In this document: in pieces, positions 26,165 through 39,700 of the stretch
How the letters are laid out: each line of letters starts with the position of its first letter
Numbering within the stretch: the stretch's first letter is position 1
Translations under genes and position numbers: made by a program
Notes under the pieces: generated by a model
Seen by the model: the letters and a program-made list of their open reading frames with translations, nothing else
The model's database searches: none
Told to the model about the DNA's origin: nothing
Assembly (NCBI GenBank): GCA_027186245.1
Contig: CP114498.1
Location: forward strand, 5,711,501-5,775,500
Source: Coriaria nepalensis
Taxonomy: Eukaryota; Streptophyta; Magnoliopsida; Cucurbitales; Coriariaceae
Direction: 5' to 3'
DNA: 64,000 bases

Positions 26165-26410
26165 CTAGTGACCAGGCCCTCTAGAGCTGGGTCCTGAAGG
26201 TAAACGCTGGAGCCAATACGCCATTGTATGCTTGGCCTTCTCATACACGGCGGATGACGTCGTTTCCATCCGCAAATGATTAGCCGCTGCAAAATCATCG
26301 TAAAGCATTCGGCTAGCCTCAACCTGGACTGCATGATGGTTCATGAATATCATCATAACGATCAAGATAGACAAAACTATGAACAAGCTGCTTCTTTTTC
26401 CGGAATTCAT
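26165..26410 (-). CDS. PAMP-induced secreted peptide (PIP-type) precursor, 81 aa
   Basis: Single-exon precursor of a small secreted peptide. Residues 1-33 are a signal peptide: a basic start (MNSGKRSS) and a long hydrophobic core (LFIVLSILIVMMIFM). A variable middle follows. The last ten residues, 72-81, are SGPSSRGPGH and match the SGPSxxGxGH core of PIP/PIPL peptides, ending at the stop as in the family. In Arabidopsis, PIP1 is released outside the cell and acts through the receptor kinase RLK7 to amplify immune responses. The length (81 aa) and single terminal motif fit the family. W-box cores and a TATA-like box upstream fit an inducible gene. Assignment to PIP rather than the related IDA/IDL or CEP peptides rests on the SGPS...GxGH pattern. 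The exact member is not known. Confidence 0.87.
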   Translation of the reverse strand: MNSGKRSSLFIVLSILIVMMIFMNHHAVQVEASRMLYDDFAAANHLRMETTSSAVYEKAKHTMAYWLQRLPSGPSSRGPGH

Positions 26411-26519
26411 CTGTTTTGCGTAGTTTCAAGCAAATGCCTGCTTAAACGGATACTACAATGTGTTGTTTTGAGCAAAATAAGAATGTTTTGTATTTGACAA
26501 GGTGTTGCATGTGTTCTAG

Positions 26520-26526
26520 TATTTAT
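26520..26526 (-). promoter_or_regulatory. TATA-like box of the PIP gene
   Basis: The minus strand reads CCATAAATAC, a good plant TATA variant about 110 bases upstream of the PIP ATG, which would leave a 5' leader of about 80 nt. No other comparable box lies between it and the start codon. Confidence 0.45.
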
Positions 26527-26561
26527 GGCGGGGGAGTTCTTTGCTCTGCCTTTATTGGTCA

Positions 26562-26802
26562 TTGACCGAGTAGGAGGTTGTTGGGAAAGAGGGGCAGGTT
26601 TCCTTTCTACGCGTTGACCAGGTAGATTTGAATTCGTCCTTGCTAGATAGAGCAGGTAATAGGGTTATAAGAAAGAAAAAAAACGGGTCTTAAGTTACTG
26701 TGTTGCCCTTGTCGATGATGACATAAGACTTTTTGTTGATGGGTAAGTTGGTAATTTTGCTCGATATAAGTTATAGTGAAGATTGAACATTTTGCCTTGA
26801 CC
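26562..26802. promoter_or_regulatory. Cluster of W-box cores upstream of PIP
   Basis: TTGACC occurs on the plus strand at 26562-26567, 26614-26619 and 26797-26802, and TTGAC also at 26494-26498. These are core WRKY-binding sites, which work in either orientation. Three TTGACC copies within 240 bp upstream of an immune-peptide gene fit pathogen-responsive control. Function is inferred. Confidence 0.5.
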
Positions 26803-27216
26803 GAGCTTATACGAGTATTATTGTTCAAGTCTTTTGAGTGGGGCTGAGCAAATTAGAAAAGTTGTATAGTTTAGTTTCGAAGGAAATCTGGTTTCGTTTA
26901 TAGTTTTTCACAGCTTAAATTCTATGCAAACCACCGCTTTCTCAGATTGCCACCTCCTCCATTATTAAAAATACCATAGTATAATATTATTATAATATAA
27001 TATACAATAACAAGTTTGTATTACAACAAAAATGAAAAAAACATGATCACTAAGTTGTTATGATATGATATCATACATTCAAGTCCATAGCATCATCTTT
27101 TGTGAAGAATCACCGTACATTCAAATTTGGCCCTTTACCTGTACAAAGTCAGACCTTTTCTCCATCTTACCGCAGCTACACTTCTGAAGATTGCTCTTTT
27201 TACTACCTTGAACAGC

Positions 27217-30200
27217 TTAGAAATCCTTGGCCTTTTGCCTCAGTTCATTAAGCTCCATCTCGATCCCAGAATCTCGAATTGGAAATCCTTTGCTCGGGCT
27301 GCTTCCTACACTTCTTCCAGGCGGAAGCTCCCCTTTCTGTTATGAGATAGAGACAGTATAGCATTAACGTTCCCCCACATAAAAAAGCCAATAATGATGT
27401 GTACGTACCTTGGAGCTTCCAGATAACTCCTTTTTTAAGTCTGCTAAATCATCATCAACAGATGAGCCCTCCAGCAAAGCAAACTGCAAACGCAGATAGC
27501 TAGCTGTTAAGAACCGTAATACAGAATGGTGGAGTCAACATGCAATATTATATATAAATCACATCATGTCTTCATTCGGGCGAGTTCATAAGATTAGGGT
27601 TAAGGGTGCATTCGAGTCAGAGGTCGAAACTAGAACATGGGTAAACTGGAATCGAGGGCACTAAATGAAAGTCATGGTTAGATTCTTTGGGCTATAGTTA
27701 GATTATGTACGTCACATTCAACATTATGTGGGAAAAAACTGCAAAGAAAGAAGAGGAAGAAGAATGCCCTAAAATCATGTAACAGAGCTAAAGAAATTAA
27801 CTAAAAAACTGCAAAGAAATTAACTAGATTCATAAGAAGATAAATTATTCCCAACTCATTTTGATTTAGAAAATCCTCAATACCAAAGATAAGAACCCAG
27901 TCGCCGTTGCGAAACCTTTTTGCAAGGAACATGTATCGAGTTTATTGGCGGACTTGTTTATACATCATGTTTAGATTTCTCTTCTTTGTGTATTGCAATT
28001 TGACTTGGTAGAATACTGACTCAGAACGGAACATATATGTATAACAAGTGTATTATCACTACCTTTCCTTCAAGGTCATCAGCAGTTAACTGACCAAGAG
28101 CTTCAGCCTGGGACTCCATTGCCATAACTAAGAAGAAAAATGAAAATTGTTTAGGACAAAATTTAGGACGAAACCTTTCAATATTAAATGTACTGCAGTT
28201 GCAATCAATAAGCTGACAAAATATGGGCCGGGCCCTTCTAGAAGTGATGTATTCAAATTTCAGGTTATCGTGGAAGATAAGAATTAGCCAGAATGTCCTA
28301 AAAGTGGAAAAATATTTTACTCAAAAGGGAGCTCTCTCGTAATTAATTACTATCAAGATCATAAGATTTAGATTAGTTAAAGGTAGAGGGGGTGAAAACT
28401 GAGAAAACTGAGAACAGAGAGGAACAGTTGGGGCTGTGTTGTAATTGACTATCAAAGCAGATGAGTGATGGTTATAGCAGGAAAGATGTCAATTAGACCT
28501 AAGATGCTATATTGAAAAATAAACAAATAAATTCAGTAAAGTTAACAGCAATAGGAGTTCAGATGAGTTCAAACCACAAAAACAACCCCTCAAACACTGC
28601 CAAGTTATGTGATTGTCAAATCAAAATGAAAACGAATGTCAAAATACAATGTGATTGCCTCACCTTTTTCCTCCATCTTCTCAAAAGCAGAGAGAGCACT
28701 GCTTGTGTTGACATTCCCCAACATTTCACTCACTTTGGTTGCAGTCCTAAAGCAATAGGAATTGACTATTACCAGCAACACTAAGGAGGAAACAAACCAG
28801 GGGAAAGAAGGATTTTAATGACAAGAAACAAACTTTGCCGACTGGGCACGAGCTTTAAGTGTATCTTTCTTTGACCTTGCCTCCTGTATCTTGCTCTCCA
28901 AAAGCTACACAAAATGGAATTCATTATACTGAAATTATATGATATAGAAAGAGCCCAGCTTCTGTCTTTCTTTTCCTTATTCTCACTAAATACCTGCCAA
29001 ACTTGACCAGTTAACACATATTTGTAGTTGAATCAACTGACTAAACTTAAATCATGACTACTGACGTGCCAATTTAATTGAAAACAATAATTTCTAATTA
29101 GTTACTTAAAACCGCAATTGGGATTACAGCTGCCTGAACAATGTCAATTAGTGGCTAAGGATGGCCACGAACAGGATAACTTCCCTAGTGCTTTTGAATA
29201 ATCATTTGAATGGTAATGAAAAGAAGGGAATTAAACAGTCATACCCGTGTATTAGAAACAAGATTTTCTACGACATTCTTCTGCTGATCAAGTTGACCTT
29301 TCAAGGAATTAGCATTATCCTGCAGAGATATAAAATATAAATAACCATTAGTTTATAAAACAAATTTTCATATGCTGTATTAATAAGATACAGAATTAAA
29401 AATACATTCCTTCCTACTTGGTTAAACCACCCTCTCACAACATAAATGAAAAGGTAATAACACTTGGTTCCATCAAAGACAGAAACTATCATATGATGAT
29501 TTCAACTTTTACAATCGCATTCTGATATAGATAGTAATGGATAGAAATTAAGCCTCCTCTTCACTCCTACAGTGGCAATAGTCTTCCAAAATGTTTCTTG
29601 AAATCAAACCCCAAAGTGATCCATAACAAGTGCCCCGGCCGAAATATCCACATACCCAATATGCTCTCATCATGAGATGAGAATGTTTTACTGCTTTCCT
29701 ATCTGTTATCTCTAACAGATTTTGTTTCCTTTGATCTATTACCGACAAAATAATGGGAAAGAGAAACTGAATATTGAAATTCTTCAAGCAGAAGATGGAA
29801 GAAGATTCTGTTAAGGAAGAAAAAAATCGGGAAGTTTCATGTGAGAAATTTCCACCAGGAATAATGAAAGATGGAAAGGGGGAGAAGATGAATATAATAC
29901 AATTAATAGGCAGAGTCACTTAAAATCCATCAGATTGAAGGGGTAAAATCAGTTACTCTGGAAATACTGTGACGAATGATTTTTATTATGCAGGTTGACT
30001 TTATTAAATGAAGCATGATAAGTATTGTGCCACCTCATTATAACATCAGAGATGTTTGTGTAATTTACTACTTGCAATATCTATATATATATATTTGGAT
30101 AACATAGGTGATGAAGTCAATACATTATGAAACAAGGCTTATACATTGGATTAAACATTCATCAAGGGAACTAGAATGGACTTTATCATAATTGTTGAAA

Positions 30201-33200
30201 ATATGGAAAGATGTTGTGAAAATTCTGTTAAGAGAAATCTTAGGGTATTTCCCTAAAATATGGGATTGAAAATATATTGTTAAGATTTACCATAACTAAT
30301 CTAGGGTTCTCTATGTATAAATAGTCTAGTGCTGTAACATGAAAAATATAATAGAAACTTATCAAAGTTTTCATGGTATCAAAACTTGGGCTCTTTAAGG
30401 TCACTCACGGCTGACTTAATCAGTCAGTGATCTCTACCCATTTCTGGCTCGGAAAACCAGACCCTATTTGAAGACTTATTCTTCAAACTTCCAACAATAT
30501 AGACAATGACTCTTCAAGGATTGTTGGGAAGAAACCGTCACCTCTATGCCTCAATGAGAAGTCTACCATCCAGATTACAACCCACCTTCTGAATAGCTCA
30601 ATCAGTGAGACTATTTCTCCGAGGCAGAGGGAAGATGGGATATATAACCGGAACAACACCGGCACCGAGTATGAAGGATCCGAGTTATGCTACCTAGGAA
30701 GAAGAGAACTATACCATTATATCTTGGCTCGTGAACTCCATGATTGAGGATATTGGTCAAAACTATATGTATCTTCTTACTGCAAATAAAGTTTGGGATA
30801 CAGTATCCTCCACTTTCTAAGACTTGGGAAACTTAGCTCATGTATATGAGATGAAGACAAAAATTCGAGAGATGAAACAAGGAGAGATGATTGTCACCAA
30901 TTACTATAATAAGATGTTAGGGTTATGGCAAGATCTAGATCTGTTTTATGATCTTGATTGGGCATGTGGAACAGATACTGCACGGTTCAATAAAACAGTA
31001 GACAAAGATAGGGTGTTTGAGTTCTTAGTTGGTCTCAATCCTGACCTAGATGAAGCAAGAGGATGAATTCTAGGAAAAGAACCATTGCCCTCTACGAGGG
31101 AATTTTTTTTCAGAGATTAGAAGGAAAGAGAGTCGTAAGACCGTGATGATGGGAAAGAAGGGCTCTATGGAAACTCTTGAAAATTCTGCCCTTAACATCA
31201 TGGTATCAACAGAAACCATGGTAACTGCAACAGCATCTTTTAAGCCAATAAGGTCTAATTCCTCCTATGGCCAACCCTCGAGGTTTGATGAGAAGGTGAA
31301 GGTCTGGTGTGTGATTACTGTAACAAGCCTAGACACACTAGGGCTACTTGCTGGAAAATATATGGAAAGCCTTAAAACTGGAATGGAAACCGAAGTAGGG
31401 ACAAAATAGTCATGGTATGCATGTTTCTGTTGAAACCGAGACACCATCTCCGTCCCTTAGCAAAGAACAACTTGATCAAATATACAAAATAATCAGCCAG
31501 ATTCCTACTTTTAGTTCAGATTTAGGTTTTCTTGCTCAAAAATATAGTTTTCCCATAGCTTTAACTATTTGTTCTAATATAGAACCATTATCATTGCTCA
31601 AAGAGTTACATTACATGATTGAAAATCAGTTCCAAACACGAATCCAAGTTCTTAGAATTGATAATGACAAAGAATACTTCAATTCAATTCTACATGATTT
31701 TTTGATAGAAAAAGGCATGCTTCATCAATCTACATGTTTTGATACCCCTCAACAAAATAGAATAGCTGAAAGAAATAATAGAGACCTACTGGAAGTTACT
31801 AGATCAATTATGTTTACCATAGGGGTCCTTAAGTATATATGGGGGGAAGTAGTCATTATAGCTACATATTTTATAAATAGAGTTCCCTCTAAGGTGGTAG
31901 AATATCAAACTCCTCTAAACAAACGGTTCCTCACATCTAGATTTTCATCTCCTTATCCCCTAGAATTTTTGGCTACACAGTTTTTTTTCATATACACAAA
32001 CATAACCAATCAAAACTTGATCCTAGAGCCGAAAAGTGTGTCTTTGTGGGCTATTCTCAAAATCAAAAAGGGTAATAAATGTTATAATCCTACCTCAAAA
32101 AAATTCTTTGAGTATGGATGTCACTTTCTTTGAAAACACACCTTATTTTACCAAGAATTCTCTTTAGGGGGAGAGTCATTCTATGGACGATCATTTTTGG
32201 GAAATCTTAAATTCCTTACCTGAGCAATTCTAGATCTGCCACCTACTCTAAATGTTCCTTCATCGAGTACTCCAAACGACCCTTCCTTACCTATAGAACC
32301 AAACATTATAAACTCGTTTTCAGGGGGCGAGACATTACAAACTGTGCAGCAAACTAAGTTGCCAGTCTACTCTCAGAGGAAGCAAATTCAAAATAAGTAA
32401 CCACAACCTTCTGCCTACCAAGACTCCTCTTTGGATAATGGTCTTGTAAATGAAACAAGTATGACAGTTCCAAATGTCTTGAATCATCATCAAACTATTT
32501 CTACAAAATATGATCTTGATATTCCTAGTGCCCTTAGGAAACAAACCCGCACTTGTACAATACATCCTATTGCTAAGTATGTCTCCTATCATAGTTATCT
32601 CCTAGCTATAGAACCTTTATTGCTAATTTGTCTAATGTTTCAATTCCGAAAGATATCCAAGAAGCAATGAGTCAACCTAAATGGAAAATGACAGTATTGG
32701 AAGAGATGATGGAAGAGATGAGGGCGCTTAAGAAGAATGATACTTGGGAGAACAGTAGGCTGAATGGTAGTATGGCAGTATTGGAAGAGATGAGGGCGCT
32801 TAAGAAGAATGATACTTGGGAGAACAGTAGGCTACAAGTGGGTGTTTATTGTGAAATACAACGCTGATGGGAGGATTGAAAGGCACAAGGCAAGACTTGT
32901 AGCTAAAGGTTTTAGACAAACCTATGGAATAGATTACCAAGAAACATTTACCCCGAATGCTAAGGTAAACTCTATTAGAGTATTACTTTCTCTTGCTGCT
33001 AATCTTGAGTAGCCTTTACAACAACTAGATGTGAAGAATGCATTTCTTAATGGGGAATTAGAAGAGGAAGTGTTTATGTATTTACCTCCTTGTTTTGAAG
33101 CACATTATCGGAAAGAGAAGATTTGCAAGCTAAGAAAGTCACTATACGGTCTAAAGCAATCATCTAGAGCATGGTTTGGTTGACTTACTAAGTCGCTAAA

Positions 33201-36200
33201 GGGTCATGGATATCAAAACACTCAGGCAGACCATAAGTTATTTGTCAAGCATTCTATGGATGGTAAGATTGTTATTCTCATTGTATATGTAGATGACATG
33301 ATCTTAACTGGAAGTGATGTTGATGAATTAGAAAAATTGAAGAAATTTTTGGCCATAGAGTTTGAGATAAAAGATCTTGGATCTATGATATATTTTCTGG
33401 GAATGGAATTTGCAAAATCTAAGAAGGGAATTTTTGTTTCACAAAGGAAGTATGTTCTTGACCTGCTTAAGGAAATAGGGTACCCAGGATGCAAACCAGC
33501 GGAAACTCCTACCGAAGCAAATTTAAAGTTGGAGATAACTAGTTCAGATAGGGTGGTAAATAGAGAACAATTTCGAAGACTAGTGGGAAGACTCATCTAT
33601 CTATCTTACACTAAACCAAATAAAGCATTTGCAATTAGTGTTGTGAATCAATTCATGCACTCACCTAGAGAAGAACATTTTGACGTTGTGTACAGAATTC
33701 TAAAATACCTAAAAGGAAAACCAAGAAAGGGGTTACTATTCCAAAATCGTGGTCACATCAGAATCGAAGCATTTGCAGATGCTGACTAGGCTGGGAGCGT
33801 GACTGATAGAAAATCTACTTCCTGCTATTGTACTTATGTTGGCAGGAATTTAGTAACTTGGAGAAGTAAAAAATAGAATGTAGTAGCTAGAAATAGTGCA
33901 GAAGCTGAGTTTAGAGTGGTTGCTCATGGAAATTGTGCAATTTTATGGTTAAAGAGACTACTTGAGGACCTAAAAATCTCAAGTACTACTCCTATGACAC
34001 TTCACTGTGACATCAAAGCAGCTATCAGTATTGCTTATAATCCTGTTCAACACGATAGGACTAAACATGTGGAAATTGACAGACATTTCATTAAAGATAA
34101 GTCGGAAGAAGGCATTGTGTGTATGCCTTACATTCCCACAAAGCAACAAGTGGCATATATCTTTACCAAAAAGGACTACAAAAGATTCAATTCGACAAGG
34201 GTTTACTATACATCTTTGAACCAGCTTGAGGGGTAACGTTGAAAATATGGAAAGATGTTGTGAAGATTCTATTACTTAGGATATCCCTAAAATATGGGAT
34301 TGTAAATAGATTTTTAAGATTTACCATAACTAATCTAGGGTTCTCTATATATAAATAGTCTAATGCTGTAACATGAAAAATATAATAGAAAATTATCAAA
34401 GTTTTCAATAATCCTTTTCTCAACAACTCACAGCGTATGATTTACGCCTTTTCAAAGCTTCACGAGCAAGATCCTCGTCTCCTTTCTGCAGAGCGAATTG
34501 CGCTTTACGATACCTGTGTAAATTATTAACACTCAAAGTTAGAACTGATCTACCAATTCATATGGTAAAGTAGATAATACGTTGTCTGTTATATATTACC
34601 AATCTTCAGAAGCTTGTTGTGCAGCTTTATACTTATTTTCTAACCGCTTTTGAGATGCCAATACCTTCAATGAGAAGGAACAACTTAGAAACACAAAATT
34701 GGAAGAGAAAGGATAAAAAAAAAATTTCCCATAGGTGGGTATATAAATTCGTAATAATGACAAAACTCCATCAACTTTAGATTTGGAGGAGATGAGATGC
34801 TTCAATCTTACCCTATGAGAAGAAACCAAAGAATATTTGTATGGTCAGTATCTAGGTGCCGAGAAGCAATATAAAACAAAACACAACCTTATACGTCTGT
34901 GAAAGTAATATGAAGTTGCATGTTTTACTTCTAAGGATAGTAATCAAAATTTCTAATTCGCCATTCATAAATTAAGTAACGACAGGAAAGTTTTTTTTTT
35001 TCCCCTTCTTTCAACAAGGAACCATATCATGAAAGCGAGTGGATAAAATAGTCACATGAGATAATCAAGTTTACTTGCGCGGTAGCTTGTCGCATCTTCG
35101 TCAGGTCATCATTCATCTCTAGAACTGTTTGCTCTAGGATTTTCTCTGGATCTTCAAAAGAACTTATAACTGCATTGGCATATGACTGCTCATAAGAAAG
35201 CAATAGTAAGTAGCATGGTGGTGATAATGGAAATTTTATATTATTAGAATGATAGGAGTTCTGGATTGCTAAATCAATAATAAAACAAACGAAGTCTGAC
35301 CTTAACAACCCTTGCAAACCGGTCAAAAAGGTTCATACGAGCACCAAGTGCACCACCACGCTTTTTGCAACAATGAGATTGGTTGGAAGGTACTATCTTC
35401 AACCCTGTAAATTTTTTTGACCAAAAAGAAAACCTCAAATTTTTCATAGCAAAATAAATACTTCCTCTAAACATCTATGTTGACAAACAAGTAATAATAT
35501 TTGAAGAAAGTGAATATCTGCATGTACAAACATGGTGCACATTTAAATCCGGGGGATTTAACTAGAATCATGGTATTTGTCTACAAGTGAATGTATGCAG
35601 TTTAACAAAATTAGTGAGCATAACACCAGAAAACTCTAAAACTATATATCTTTCCTGAATGCAAGAGAAATGTGACAATCCATTCTAACAAGTAACTAGT
35701 ACTTGCTGCCTAGATATAGAAAATGTCACCAATTGACCAAAAAAAGACTCAAACATACAATGTTACAATCAGTAGTGAATTTTACTGTTGAACAGTAAAA
35801 AGAAATTCCTATATTTATACATATACTCACAACAGTTTCTTTTTGTACTAGATACTCTTTTTGATCCATCTCATTTGCAATAAGGGAAAGGATTGTTTTT
35901 CATCATGAAAAATTTTACTAGTTAGATATTATGCTTCACTGTTAGTACTCGTCCAAATCAGCACATACACACTCTGCAAGAATTTCCCTCATACATAGAA
36001 AAATCGAACGGAAAGAGACTTAAGTACTAAAATATGATTTAACAAAAATATTAATAATAATAAAATTAAATTTGAAGGCTTGAAAAAAATGAAATAGTGA
36101 AATTGACGATGAGCAATACCTCCATTATTGAGAAAAGACGAGGTTAGGGGTTTGTTCACGACGAAGCAGATACGGTTGGAGGTCGAAGAAGAAGATTCGA

Positions 36201-36261
36201 AGGACGAAGCGGGAGTTAATGGCATGGTTATTCCCGTAAATACGTGGGGTTTTGTGGCCAT
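27217..36261 (-). CDS. VIPP1: VIPP1 / IM30 thylakoid membrane protein, 11 exons, 330 aa
   Basis: Plastid PspA/IM30-family (ESCRT-III-like) protein needed for thylakoid formation and inner-envelope maintenance. Exons (complement): 36120-36261, 35301-35404, 35075-35185, 34600-34664, 34432-34513, 29245-29319, 28834-28904, 28664-28746, 28063-28127, 27409-27483, 27217-27336; total 993 nt, all GT-AG, no internal stop. Residues 1 to about 66 are a Ser/Thr-rich, acid-poor transit peptide. The PspA/IM30 coiled coil starts with the membrane-binding amphipathic helix [20 protein letters not shown] (71-90). It continues with [19 protein letters not shown] and [21 protein letters not shown] plant C-terminal tail follows, starting KGELPPGR and ending [15 protein letters not shown]. 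Intron 5 (5112 bp) holds a copia element. The nearest neighbour upstream is PEX13, divergently oriented and 6.6 kb away. Confidence 0.95.
30193..30373 (+). repeat. 5' LTR of the VIPP1-intron copia
   Basis: Runs from TGTTGAAAAT to GTTTTCA, immediately followed by the primer-binding site. It contains TATAAATAG near 30316, the likely element promoter. Confidence 0.9.
34237..34407 (+). repeat. 3' LTR of the VIPP1-intron copia
   Basis: Matches the 5' LTR. Its first base has changed from T to C, and about 10 bp are missing near 34275. It ends GTTTTCA, followed by the ATAAT duplication. The VIPP1 intron-5 donor at 34431 is only 19 bases beyond that duplication. Confidence 0.9.
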
Positions 36262-36779
36262 TTTTAATCAATTGAATCGAACAAAGAAATTGATGTAGAA
36301 AATAGAATGCTTGCAGTGCCTTTCAGTTTCGGATAGAAGTGAAGATAGACAATAGCAGGGGATCACTAGTTCTTTTTCGGTTTTCCAGAACCGCAATGGT
36401 GAACCGTTTCGGCCCACGATGAATATTCGGTTTTACCCAGTTTGGGGTTAGATTAAAGTTTCATTTTGGTTTAACTTATTGAACATGATTTTAAAGATTT
36501 TAAAATTGTTTTCTATTTTCATCGTTATATTATTATTAGGTGTGCTGCTTTTCAATTAAGCATATATTTTAAAGGTACGTTTAGTTAAATACTCTTCCTC
36601 TAATTTTATTTTTTATTTTTTATTTTTTTTCATAATAAATTTATCATTTATTTTTTTAAAAAAGTAATTATTGTATAATCTTTACTTCTTCCTTTTTTTT
36701 TTCTTCTTCCTTCTTTTTTATTTCGATGACAGATACATATTTTCTTTCTTCTTTCTCGATGGTAGATGCATATTTGGAC
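36262..36779. other. VIPP1 upstream region
   Basis: Contains the VIPP1 leader and promoter. GGCCCA at 36411-36416 (TGGGCC on the minus strand) is a site II-type element common in promoters of plant housekeeping genes. From about 36600 the sequence becomes a polypyrimidine and AT-rich boundary to the repeat arrays. Confidence 0.45.
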
Positions 36780-39700
36780 CGACGTATGAGATATCGGTTT
36801 AAGATATACAGACTGACATGTAAAAGACATGTGAGATCTCGTATGAGATGCACAGACTAGAAACTCAGATCGAGTTCTTAGTATGAGATTCCAGACCGAG
36901 ATTTCAATCAGGAGTTCTCGATCAAGGAGTCTAGACGGTGAACTCTCTTTGGAGTTCCCAATCTGGGATCTTAGACCGGGAACTCGATTTGAAATCTCAA
37001 ATGAGATACTCGATCTAGATTCTCAGTCTGAGATATTAGACTAGGAACTCGATCTAAGTTCTCGGTCTGTGATTCCAGAATAGAGAGTTTTAGTCTAATG
37101 TTTAAACATTAGGTCATGATAGAAAGTTTAATGTTTAAACATTAGGTCATGATAGAAAATTTCACCTCTAGGTCGAATGATTAAAGGTTCAACCAACTTT
37201 AGGGTCGAATAATGAAAGGTCCAACATTTAGGCTCGAAGTCTAATGTTTAACATTATAATGGTCATGATAGAATGGTTTGACATTTTGGTTTAATGATGA
37301 AAGGTTCAATCCTTATATTCGAAGTTTAATGTTTAAATATTAGGTCATGATAGAATGGTTCGACCTTTAAGTCGAATAATGAAAAGATCAACTTTACGTT
37401 CAAAGTCTAATGTTTAAACATTAGGTCATGATAAAAATATTCAATATTTAGGTCGAATGATGAAATATTCAACCATTAGGTTTGAAGTCTAATGTCTAAA
37501 TATTATGTCATGATAGAATGGTTCGACTTTTAGGTTGAATGATGAAAAGTCTAATGTTTAAATATTAAGTCATGATAGAAAGTTCAACCTCTAAATCAAA
37601 TGATGAAAGGTTTGACCTATAAATCGAATGATGAAATGTTCTACCAACTTCAGGGTCGAATGATGAAAGGTTCAACCAACTTTAAGGTCAAACAATGAAA
37701 GGTTCAACCTTTAAGTTCAAAGTTTAATATTTAAATATTAGGTCATGATAGAAAAGTTTGATAATTAGGTATAATGATAAAATGTTATTTTTATTTGATT
37801 TTTATCTTGTATGAATATTTGTGATGTTTATCTAAGAAAAGTAAAACAAAAAAAACTAAGAAAACGAATAGAAAGATACTAGTCCGGACTGAAATGTTTG
37901 GACCGAAATCTTAAGTTGAGATTGTTAATAGAAATTTAACTTTTAATAGTAATTGCGAATTTTGAATTAAATCCTCAATTTGTATTTTTTTTATTTAACT
38001 TTAATTTTATTTTTCAATTGTTGAATGAGATGTGTAATTTGATTACACCTAAAATGATTTAAATTAAGAATAACTTAACCAATGATTAGGTAGAACATAC
38101 AACATTCATCAATGGGGTCGATAGGGCCTTAGACTCTACGGGTCGATGGGGTCGATGCAGCCTTCGACTCTATGGGTCGATGAGGTCGATGAGGCTTTGA
38201 CTCTATGGGTCAATGAGGTCAATACGGTCTTCGACTCTACGGGTCTATAAGGTTGATGCGGCCTTCGACTCTACGAGTCGATGGGATCGATGGGTTGATG
38301 ATGAGTTATGTCACAACCTAATGTTTAAGCATTAGACTTAGAAACTTAAGGTTGACCTTTTCATCATTCGACCTAAAGATTGAATCTTTCATCATTCGAC
38401 TTAAATGTTGAATCTTTCATCATTCGACCTAAATGTTGAATCTTTTATCATTCGACCTAAAGGTCGAACCTTTCTATCATAACCCAATGATTAAACTTGG
38501 AACTATAATGGTTGAATCTTTCATCATTGGACCTAAAAGTTGAATATTTCTATGATATTCTAATGTTTCATCATTCGACTTAGAACCATAAAGGTTAAAA
38601 GTCGACCTAATATTTAAACATTAGACATAGAACCCCATAGAACCCTAAAAGTTGAATCTTTCATCATTCAACCTAAAGGGTGAACCTTTCTATAATAATT
38701 CAATGATTAAACACTAGACTTATAACCATAAATGTTGAACCTTTCATCATTGAACCTAAAAATTGAACATTTATATTATATCCTAATGTTTTAACAATCG
38801 ACTTAGAACCTTAAATGTTAAGTATTTCATCATTTGACCTAAAGGTCGGACCTTTCTATCATAACCTAATGTTTAAACATTACATTTCAAACCATAAAGG
38901 TTGAACATTTCTATCATAACCTAATGGGTAAACATTAGAATTTGAACCCTAAAGATTGAACTTTTCATCATTCGACATAAAGGTCGAACTTTTCTATCAT
39001 AATCTAATTATTAAGTATTAGACTTAGAACCATAAAAGTTGAACATTTCATCATTAGACCTAAAAGTTGAACACTTCTATCATATACTAATGTTTCAACA
39101 TTCGACTTATAACCAAGAAGGTTAAATATTTCATCATTCGACCTAAAGGTCGAACTTTTCTATTATGACCTAATATTTAAACATTAGATTTCGAACCCTA
39201 AAGATCGAACCTTTCATCATTCGACCTAAAGGTTGAGTCTTTCTATCATAACTTAATATTTAAATATTAGACTTCAAATCCTAAATATTGAACCTTTCAT
39301 CATTCAACCTAAAAGTCAAACTTTCTATCATAACCCAATGATTAAACATTAGACTTAGAATTATAAAGGTTGAACCTTTCATCATTGAACCTAAAAATTG
39401 AACATTTCTATCATATCCTAATATTTTAACATTCGACTTAGAACCATAAAGGTTAAATGTTTCATCATTTGATTTAAAGGTTGAACCTTTCTATCATGAC
39501 CAAATGTGCAAACATTAGACTTTGAACCTTAAAAGTCGAACCTTTCTGTCATAACATAATGATTAAATATTGACTTTTGTATCATAACTCAATGATTAAA
39601 CATTAGATTTAGAATTATAAAGGCTTCACTTTTCATCGTTAGACCTAAAATTTGAACATTTCTATCAAGACCGTAAATGTTAAATATTTCACCATTCTAC

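Larger units (their letters stand above)
30193..34407 (+). mobile_element. Ty1/copia element with both LTRs, in VIPP1 intron 5
   Basis: 5' LTR 30193-30373 (181 bp) and 3' LTR 34237-34407 (171 bp) align along their length with a small internal deletion and scattered substitutions. The 5-bp target duplication ATAAT is at 30188-30192 and 34408-34412. The primer site TGGTATCAAAAC follows the 5' LTR directly, and a TATA box (TATAAATAG) lies in each LTR. Gag lies at 30664-31140 ([25 protein letters not shown]), zinc-knuckle text near 31300-31370, part of integrase at 31600-32130, reverse transcriptase at 32800-33790 (YVDDM at 33286-33300) and RNase H at 33780-34190. The protease and first part of integrase are deleted. 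Many stops and a tandem duplication at 32692-32833 make it coding-dead. It lies antisense to VIPP1. Confidence 0.93.
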
